NCBI GenBank assembly: GCA_051715425.1
Contig: JBPXJS010000025.1
Coordinates: 1 to 64,000, forward strand
DNA: 64,000 bases
From: JAJTFA01 sp051715425
GTDB taxonomy: Bacteria > Bacteroidota > Bacteroidia > UKL13-3
Direction: 5' to 3'
The stretch's first letter is position 1. Each line of letters begins with the position of its first letter. Made by a program: the position numbers and the translations under genes. The notes under the pieces are model-generated. The model made no database searches and was not told where the DNA came from. It saw nothing but the letters and a program-made list of their open reading frames with translations. Below are positions 59,328 to 64,000 of this stretch, piece after piece.

Positions 59328-59637
59328 AAGAAAGTTAATTTGTCTTTCATGCAGTTTAATAGTTTTATTAATGTATACTTCTTGCGGATTCAAACAAAAT
59401 ATTCGACATAAGTTGCCTAAAGAAGCAAAATTGAACTACAATATAGTTTATGACACGATAATAAATAGAATGCGACTTGATACAATAGAAGGCCCTTACA
59501 AACTGGAATCTGCAATTCATATTAGTAAAGGTAAAAATGTAGAGTTAATAGTGCAGGCACGCCAAAAAATATTCATAATAAAGCTAGATAGTGCGTATAA
59601 CGTTGTTAAATGGTCAAGATATGCAGAGCTATACTGA
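59311..59637 (+). CDS. Lipoprotein immunity candidate
   Basis: ATG 59311 gives a 108-residue protein with a type II signal peptide ending LLMYTSC (Cys ~24). An ATG at 59263 would add 16 non-signal residues inside the toxin fragment. The mature part is beta-rich (NVELIVQARQKIFIIKLD). It overlaps the toxin fragment T1 by 17 bp, the same layout as 21132-21683 with the RHS tip. An immunity role is inferred from this. Confidence 0.7.
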   Translation: MEVENKRKLICLSCSLIVLLMYTSCGFKQNIRHKLPKEAKLNYNIVYDTIINRMRLDTIEGPYKLESAIHISKGKNVELIVQARQKIFIIKLDSAYNVVKWSRYAELY

Positions 59638-59639
59638 GA

Positions 59640-59696
59640 GGGGGCACTCCTATAAACAATAGATTTCATGTAAGAAGGACTATAACTGGTGTATAA
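59640..59696 (+). pseudogene. Possible toxin-tip fragment T2
   Basis: The 18 last codons of a frame open from 59610 read GGTPINNRFHVRRTITGV and stop 2 bp before the next gene. Nothing before it in this frame looks coding. The case is weak alone, and it is listed because the other immunity-like genes have such fragments. Confidence 0.3.
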
Positions 59697-59698
59697 CA

Positions 59699-60187
59699 AT
59701 GCTAAATAATATGAAGTCTAAGAAATGGATTACAATTGCTGTTTTATCACTATTTCCAATTATAGTTAAAGCACAAAAGAAAATTAATCAAACATTTGAT
59801 TGTGGTTATCCAGCAAGTGTAGGAAACGTTAAGTTTGATTCAATAACAGACAGTTTTATATTGATACCTTCTTATTCAGGAGATTTTGCTCTATATATTG
59901 ATGTTTTGAGTTGCAATATAAATAACACTAATTCAAGTATCATTGGTGTTTTGACATACCCTCCCTTAAAATACGAGAGCAAAAAGAAGAAGATAAAGGT
60001 AAGTGTCTTTCTTGCAAAAAGTGAAGATGGAGAATCTTTTAAAGTAATTGATACATTAACTGTAATGCATCTGTATGAAAAAGTTCATTTAAGTTTTAAG
60101 GCGCAAAATAATTTATATATTATTGTTTATGCTCATGGATTCAAATCCACAGTATTGAAAACTGGAGGATTTGAATATATAAAGTGA
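59699..60187 (+). CDS. Secreted immunity-like protein
   Basis: The 162-residue protein has a signal peptide (WITIAVLSLFPIIVKAQ); ATG 59711 (MKSKKW) is an alternative start. The mature part is a beta-sandwich-like series of strands (DSFILIPSYSGDFALYIDVL, LYIIVYAHGFK). No family was recognised. It would stay in the periplasm. The position between toxin remnants suggests immunity; it could also be a secreted protein of other use. Confidence 0.65.
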   Translation: MLNNMKSKKWITIAVLSLFPIIVKAQKKINQTFDCGYPASVGNVKFDSITDSFILIPSYSGDFALYIDVLSCNINNTNSSIIGVLTYPPLKYESKKKKIKVSVFLAKSEDGESFKVIDTLTVMHLYEKVHLSFKAQNNLYIIVYAHGFKSTVLKTGGFEYIK

Positions 60188-60205
60188 TCCGGTAAAGTGG
60201 TGTAG

Positions 60206-60243
60206 GTAACGCTCCAAATATCACCTGAAAGCAAAAAATGAAA
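60206..60243 (+). repeat. Short repeat copy E2
   Basis: Second copy of the 57526-57564 repeat, 18 bp after the stop of the gene before it. Confidence 0.6.
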
Positions 60244-60290
60244 GGCAGGCCTTGATCGAATTTAGAAAAAATAGGGATGTTGGAAGTTAT

Positions 60291-60343
60291 AGCCACGCGA
60301 AGGGATTAGCTACGCTGAACTTCGTTTCGCGCGGCAGCGAAGC
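60291..60343 (+). repeat. 53-bp hairpin repeat, copy R3
   Basis: AGCCACGCGAAGGGATTAGC...CGTTTCGCGCGGCAGCGAAGC. In this copy CGCGAA pairs with TTCGCG, while R1 has the paired change to ACGAA/TTCGT, so base pairing looks conserved. GGATGTTGGAAGTTAT to its left is also found at R2. Confidence 0.75.
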
Positions 60344-60453
60344 CATTCCCTAATGATACTATGGCAAGAAATAAAGTTGTGGAACTAAAACAAAGACAGA
60401 AAAGAAGCAAGAAAGATGCAAAGACTAATAAACTCAATTCTATCTCCCTATAA
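60343..60453 (+). pseudogene. Orphan toxin-tip 3' fragment T3
   Basis: Directly after R3, a frame without upstream start reads PFPNDTMARNKVVELK, then QRQKRSKKDAKTNK and ends LNSISL. The very basic end is common in nuclease-type toxin tips. The stop lies 38 bp inside the next gene. Confidence 0.5.
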
Positions 60454-60787
60454 ATATTTGTTCTATTTATTATATAGTTTTTTTGATCAACACAAGGATG
60501 AATATGCGGTTACGAATACGGATATGAACCGTTCAATTGGAGTTCTTATATTAACAACATTTATAGCAAATCAGAGTTTGGCGATTATCTGGCCTAGTAT
60601 TTTTTTGACAAATATTGCTACTATAATTCTCCTTTTTAGTTTAAATACCTTTTTTTTCTTACTTACCAAGAAGCATCTTTTCAATGGGTATTCTATTAAT
60701 AAACGCTCATTAATAATTGGTAGAATATTGATGTTTGTGTATGTTGTAGTTATGGAAATTGTATTCTTTTATAAGTTTCAGCATTGA
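60416..60787 (+). CDS. Membrane immunity-like protein
   Basis: The 123-residue protein has three or four membrane segments (SIGVLILTTFIANQSLAIIW, IATIILLFSLNTFFFLL, ILMFVYVVVMEIVFFY). No family was recognised. Integral-membrane immunity proteins are typical partners of membrane-acting or translocating toxins. It overlaps T3 by 38 bp. Confidence 0.65.
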   Translation: MQRLINSILSPYKYLFYLLYSFFDQHKDEYAVTNTDMNRSIGVLILTTFIANQSLAIIWPSIFLTNIATIILLFSLNTFFFLLTKKHLFNGYSINKRSLIIGRILMFVYVVVMEIVFFYKFQH

Positions 60788-60795
60788 AAGCGCAT

Positions 60796-60848
60796 AGCCA
60801 CGCGAAAGGATTAGCTACGCTGAACTTCGTTTCGTGCGGCAGCGAAGC
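60796..60848 (+). repeat. 53-bp hairpin repeat, copy R4
   Basis: AGCCACGCGAAAGGATTAGC...CGTTTCGTGCGGCAGCGAAGC, 8 bp after the stop of the membrane protein. It is nearly identical to R3. Confidence 0.75.
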
Positions 60849-60914
60849 AAGGATAATGTCCATTACGAGAATTGTTCATCTAAAAAGAACTTTAAAAAGA
60901 CGACTAAATCATGA
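60849..60914 (+). pseudogene. Orphan toxin-tip 3' fragment T4
   Basis: The frame after R4 reads KDNVHYENCSSKKNFKKTTKS and its TGA overlaps the next ATG as ATGA. HVHYE- or VHYE-type ends with a K-rich tail are common in RHS nuclease tips. It has no start codon of its own. Confidence 0.5.
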
Positions 60915-61264
60915 AAAAAGACTCATTCCAAAACGTTTGGTTAATTTTTGTTAGAATTAAAGCGAAATCGGGCTTTAATTTTAATGAACTAATAGATATT
61001 GAAAAAGAAAATAAAGACGTAATATTTCAGGGAGCATGGGCAAACCTACTTGTTAAGTCTAACACCATTAACGAGGCCTTAAAACTCGTTCCATTAGGCC
61101 TAAACGAATTAAATTTCGAGGTTGATTTTATTGACAAAATAGAAAATGTTGCTTCCCTAATTGAGAATAAAGAACTTAATAAAATTGTTCTTAAGGAAGC
61201 TAGTTGGTTGATTAAAAGTGAATTTGTATTTAAAATAAGTGGAGACCTTTTTCCACACGTCTGA
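60911..61264 (+). CDS. Cytosolic immunity-like protein
   Basis: The 117-residue protein has no signal peptide or TM; strands (NVWLIFVRIKAKSGF) alternate with acidic helices. No family was recognised. The ATGA overlap with T4 and the repeat that follows place it in the array. A cytosolic immunity protein would fit a nuclease-like tip, which fits the basic end of T4. Confidence 0.65.
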   Translation: MKKDSFQNVWLIFVRIKAKSGFNFNELIDIEKENKDVIFQGAWANLLVKSNTINEALKLVPLGLNELNFEVDFIDKIENVASLIENKELNKIVLKEASWLIKSEFVFKISGDLFPHV

Positions 61265-61278
61265 GGGTAATGTGGTCG

Positions 61279-61345
61279 GGTGGTGTACCATTTATCACTT
61301 TTCAAATAGTAATTTTTATATTTCATTTATTTTCAACAGGTTTGT
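61279..61345 (+). repeat. 67-bp repeat, copy B
   Basis: GGTGGTGTACCATTTATCAC...TTTCAACAGGTTTGT, 15 bp after a stop codon. Confidence 0.75.
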
Positions 61346-61359
61346 CCCTGGGGAAGAGC

Positions 61360-61392
61360 AAAGGAGAGGATGTAATTCATTCTCTCCTTTTT
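61360..61392 (+). terminator. Terminator after repeat B
   Basis: AAAGGAGAG and CTCTCCTTT form a 9-bp stem with a 13-nt loop; T residues follow. A matching terminator follows copy C. Confidence 0.75.
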
Positions 61393-61427
61393 AGTTTAAA
61401 TGCGTGAGAAGCAGTTCTAATTGAGCT

Positions 61428-61530
61428 GCACCTTCCATTTGCTTTCTGATAAATACACTGCTGCATGGTAGATATTGTAAATAAAAATAATCTGAGGTCA
61501 ATATTATTTTGTAAATTGTTACTTAGTTAA
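61428..61530 (-). mobile_element. Internally deleted copy of the IS remnant
   Basis: Contains the two end blocks of 57696-58115 joined directly (CCATTTGCTTTCTGATAAA, then CTGCTGCATGG...ACTTAGTTAA) without the ~320-bp transposase part. The copies differ at a few bases only. Confidence 0.6.
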
Positions 61531-61574
61531 GCAGTCGAAAAGTTGAAAACAGAAATTTCTGGTTGTTGGAAGAA

Positions 61575-61627
61575 ATCCACACGAAAGGATAAGCTGTGCT
61601 GAACTTCGTTTCGTGCGGCAGCGAAGC
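61575..61627 (+). repeat. 53-bp hairpin repeat, copy R5
   Basis: ATCCACACGAAAGGATAAGC...CGTTTCGTGCGGCAGCGAAGC. The left flank (GTTGTTGGAAGAAA) resembles the flank of R1 and R2. Confidence 0.75.
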
Positions 61628-61666
61628 CACCTCTATCAGTTCCAAGTCCGTAAAGCGTTTAACTAA
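61628..61666 (+). pseudogene. Possible toxin-tip fragment T5
   Basis: The 12 codons after R5 read HLYQFQVRKAFN and stop 37 bp before the next ATG. QFQVRK-type ends are common in toxin tips, but the piece is very short. Confidence 0.35.
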
Positions 61667-61703
61667 CTAATATAAGAATACAAACAAATTAATTAGAATT
61701 TAT

Positions 61704-61973
61704 ATGCAGGATCTTCCAATTATTGATGAGGGAAAAGTAGTACTTATACGTTCTGATGTTAATACAGGGATCATATTAGATGAACACTTCTCTTTTGCAT
61801 TAAATGGTCAGAACCAAGTTGTATTTACAGTTTATAGTGATTATGAAGAATGTTTGGAATATATTAAGGGAATATTCAGACAACGAAATGATATAGAGTT
61901 TTTAATATATAATTCTAAGCATGAAATGGTTAATATTTTTTCTATAAATAATTTACCAAACATGGATGGGTAG
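61704..61973 (+). CDS. Small immunity-like protein
   Basis: The 89-residue acidic protein has strands (KVVLIRSDVN, QVVFTVYSDY) and a central helix (ECLEYIKGIFRQRN); it has no signal peptide. No family was recognised. It is the last small gene of the array and ends inside repeat C. The role is inferred from context. Confidence 0.6.
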   Translation: MQDLPIIDEGKVVLIRSDVNTGIILDEHFSFALNGQNQVVFTVYSDYEECLEYIKGIFRQRNDIEFLIYNSKHEMVNIFSINNLPNMDG

Positions 61974-62040
61974 GGTGGTGTACCATTCATCACTTTTCAA
62001 GTAGTGATTTTTATATTTCATTTATTTCAGAAGGTTTGTT
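61974..62040 (+). repeat. 67-bp repeat, copy C
   Basis: GGTGGTGTACCATTCATCAC...TTTCAGAAGGTTTGTT; the gene before it ends at its left edge. Confidence 0.75.
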
Positions 62041-62054
62041 TCTGAAGAAAGTCG

Positions 62055-62086
62055 AAAGAGAGGGTGTAAATATTTCCTCTTTTTTA
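62055..62086 (+). terminator. Terminator after repeat C
   Basis: AAAGAGAGG and CCTCTTTTT form the stem, with a 12-nt loop and further T residues. It insulates the Fic gene from the array. Confidence 0.75.
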
Positions 62087-62152
62087 TTTACGTGTTAGAG
62101 GGTTTTTCTTAATGGATTTGTTTTACCTGCGTTTCGTACGGTAGCGTAATAT

Positions 62153-62246
62153 TCGTATCAAATTCGGATATTTACGAATCAATACGTATCAAAGTGTTTG
62201 GTGTTTCGTATCATTTGCGTATATTTGTGTATCAATACGTATCATA
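62153..62246 (+). promoter_or_regulatory. Promoter and operators of the Fic gene
   Basis: TTTG (62197-62200) and TATATTTG (62220-62227) with a 19-bp spacer form a full Bacteroidota promoter. A perfect 14-bp direct repeat, ATCAATACGTATCA, lies at 62178-62191 and 62231-62244, on both sides of it. Two further CGTATCA copies lie at 62155 and 62207. The protein's own winged helix is a candidate binder. Confidence 0.7.
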
Positions 62247-63917
62247 ATGGGGAATAAAATCCATACGTTTTATTTAGCCCTTAACTGGGAATTAATCAAT
62301 AAACTCACTGAAATTGACAAGTTTGGAGGGTCGTGGGGAGCTATTGAGAAAAGGGAAAAGCAGAGTTTAAAGGAACTTAAATCAATCGCTACCGTTCGGA
62401 GTGTTGGTGCATCCACACGTATTGAAGGATCCAAAATCACAGATGATGAGGTTGCTGTGCTGATCAGGGATATAGATGTTTCCAAATTGGAAGAAAGGGA
62501 TCAGCAGGAAGTTGCCGGATATTATGAAGTTCTTGATACCATCACCGAAAACTTCAGGGATATGGATATCACAGAAAACACCATCAAACACCTGCACACC
62601 ATTCTAATGAAATACAGTGACAAGGATGTATGGCATAAGGGGAATTATAAACAACACAGTAATGTGGTAGAAGCCAATAAGCCTGATGGAACCAAATATG
62701 TGGTTTTTCAAACAGCGGCACCGGGTTTTGAAACCGAAGATGCCATGAGAGATCTGGTGGCGTGGTATCACGCAGATACGGCCACGCATCCGGTTATAAG
62801 GGCTGCATTGTTTGTTTACGACTTCTTAAGTATCCATCCTTTTCAAGATGGCAACGGGCGTTTAAGTCGCTTGTTGGCTACTTTGTTATTATTAAAACAG
62901 GGATATTCATGGATTCAGTATGTGAGCTTTGAGCATGAAATTGAAAACAGAAAAGGGGAATATTATCGGGTGTTGATGCAATGTCAGCAGCAGAGACCTG
63001 GTGAGGATGTGGATGTATGGATGATGTTCTTCTTAGCATGTATGAACAATATCCAACGCCATTTGATGACCAAACTGGAGGTACAGGGAAATGCAGCAAC
63101 TATGTCGGTGCGGGAAAAGAGGGTATATACTTTTATTGAGAACAACCCCGGAAGCCAATCTGGTGAAATGGCTCAGCGGTTGGATATTCCTTTGCCAACT
63201 GTGAAGCGGATGCTTACAGATATGCTGCGAAGAAAGCTCATTGCAAAAAATGGAATTGGTAAGGCCACCAATTATACCATTGGTAATACTGAACCAATGG
63301 AGGCAGGTGATGCCAAGGGGGATGACTTAGACCAAAAGTTGCTGTTGTTGGAAGAGGAATTGGCCATGATAGATCCGAATGACGAAATAAGATGGAGTTT
63401 GAGCAAAGAAACCATGAATAAGATGCTGGATTCCTGGGTTTCCAAATTGCTTCTTGAACTTATTCCAATGGCACAGAAGTTTAATAAGTTATTTAATTCC
63501 CCGGAGCATAGTGTTTATATCGTTATTACCGGGCAGGGGGAAGCCCCTTGCATTTCATACTCTGATGATAATCCAGACAAGATCGTTGCGGAGTTTGTAA
63601 AAAACGTGAAGGCTGCAGATATAGAATTCTGGAATCAGGTGAAGATAGAGGTTGACTTTAGGTTTGGGACTTTTCGGAAGGGTGGATTAAAGACCTTTGG
63701 TTGCAATTACCGCACAACTATTGAGTTTGATCAGATAAAGTATCGTGTCCTCATGGATGAGTTCAGAGAAGAGTCGCAACATAGTTTATTGCTCCAATAT
63801 GAAAAGCTGCTGCATCAACCTGTTACCAATAAGGAAATAACAGCAATGGCAAAGGGTTTAGGTGAAGCCATATTTCAGCATATTGATTATTATTCGAAGA
63901 AAAATGGACTCAGGTGA
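62247..63917 (+). CDS. Fic-domain protein with N-terminal inhibitory motif
   Basis: The 556-residue protein has an inhibitory-helix motif STRIEG (56-61, the [S/T]xxxE[G/N] form), and the Fic motif HPFQDGNGRLSR at 197-208. A winged helix (SGEMAQRLDIPLPTVKRML, ~305-330) follows, then a C-terminal domain of ~200 residues without a recognised family. Fic enzymes transfer AMP or similar groups to target proteins; the N-terminal glutamate blocks this until relieved. The winged helix may regulate its own promoter, which has paired repeats. Confidence 0.93.
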   Translation: MGNKIHTFYLALNWELINKLTEIDKFGGSWGAIEKREKQSLKELKSIATVRSVGASTRIEGSKITDDEVAVLIRDIDVSKLEERDQQEVAGYYEVLDTITENFRDMDITENTIKHLHTILMKYSDKDVWHKGNYKQHSNVVEANKPDGTKYVVFQTAAPGFETEDAMRDLVAWYHADTATHPVIRAALFVYDFLSIHPFQDGNGRLSRLLATLLLLKQGYSWIQYVSFEHEIENRKGEYYRVLMQCQQQRPGEDVDVWMMFFLACMNNIQRHLMTKLEVQGNAATMSVREKRVYTFIENNPGSQSGEMAQRLDIPLPTVKRMLTDMLRRKLIAKNGIGKATNYTIGNTEPMEAGDAKGDDLDQKLLLLEEELAMIDPNDEIRWSLSKETMNKMLDSWVSKLLLELIPMAQKFNKLFNSPEHSVYIVITGQGEAPCISYSDDNPDKIVAEFVKNVKAADIEFWNQVKIEVDFRFGTFRKGGLKTFGCNYRTTIEFDQIKYRVLMDEFREESQHSLLLQYEKLLHQPVTNKEITAMAKGLGEAIFQHIDYYSKKNGLR

Positions 63918-63922
63918 GGGCG

Positions 63923-63983
63923 GGGGAAGTGTTTCATTTTCTACTTTTCGGGTAATGTTTTTATATTTTCAATACAGGTTTGT
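63923..63983 (+). repeat. Diverged 67-bp repeat, copy D
   Basis: GTGTTTCATTTTCTACTTTTC...TTTCAATACAGGTTTGTT shows the layout of copies A-C with many changes. It follows the Fic stop and runs toward the window edge, so the array may continue. Confidence 0.45.
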
Positions 63984-64000
63984 TATTGAAGAAAATTGAA

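Noticed and set aside
58163..61627. Integron cassette array with attC sites
   Set aside because: The repeats precede toxin remnants, there is no IntI-type integrase next to them, and the R'/R'' boxes of attC were not found; only a loose analogy remains.

Overview
The window looks like a Bacteroidota chromosome, probably near Chitinophagales or Sphingobacteriia. The evidence is the RHS proteins with a DUF6443-like entry module, an OMP_b-brl_3 type outer-membrane receptor, Skp/OmpH and PepSY-like proteins, K/N/Y-rich proteins, and promoters of the Bacteroidota form TAnnTTTG with an upstream TTTG. No rRNA, tRNA or CRISPR array was seen.

Region 1 (1-21.7 kb, + strand) is an RHS polymorphic-toxin operon. 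It holds the end of an FN3/TANFOR-like protein, a Skp-like chaperone, a lipoprotein, a 2235-residue RHS-related secreted protein, a 256-residue secreted protein and a ~3990-residue RHS protein. The RHS tip is JAB/MPN-like. The tip gene overlaps a lipoprotein gene that is the likely immunity gene, and a strong terminator follows.

Region 2 (21.7-23.7 kb) holds two small minus-strand genes and a + strand membrane protein. One minus-strand gene has a ~190-nt leader that looks like a transcription attenuator.

Region 3 (23.7-41.5 kb, mostly - strand) is a provirus-like block of about 22 genes with no terminase, portal, tape measure or tail gene. It encodes a RecA-like ATPase, a DNA adenine methylase, a long fibre/spike, lysis-type proteins, a cluster of small beta-rich proteins, many single-TM proteins and a transglutaminase-like cysteine-protease candidate. 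At its upstream edge is an XRE/ImmA-type regulator whose HEXXH motif reads YEXXH. The content fits a non-tailed, membrane-containing virus better than a tailed phage, but this is inference.

Region 4 (41.6-49.6 kb, + strand) has three uncharacterised, possibly defence-related genes, then a two-component system, a PepSY-like protein and a TonB-type outer-membrane receptor.

Region 5 (49.6-55.9 kb) has an HNH protein with an upstream decamer repeat, then a mobile unit (TOPRIM-like protein, ATPase, repeat-rich spacer, two tyrosine recombinases, the second degenerate) and a ParE-type toxin-antitoxin pair.

Region 6 (55.9-62 kb) is an accessory array derived from RHS loci. It opens with an orphan RHS tip and a DUF922-like HExxH protein, followed by IS remnants and a second TA pair. 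After these come repeated units made of a 53-bp hairpin-rich repeat, a short out-of-context 3' piece of a toxin gene, and a small immunity-like gene that overlaps or abuts it. A second 67-bp repeat with a terminator ends several units. A Fic protein with its own promoter and operator-like repeats closes the window. The array reads as a store of orphan toxin tips and immunity genes and is the most novel part of the window, together with the provirus.
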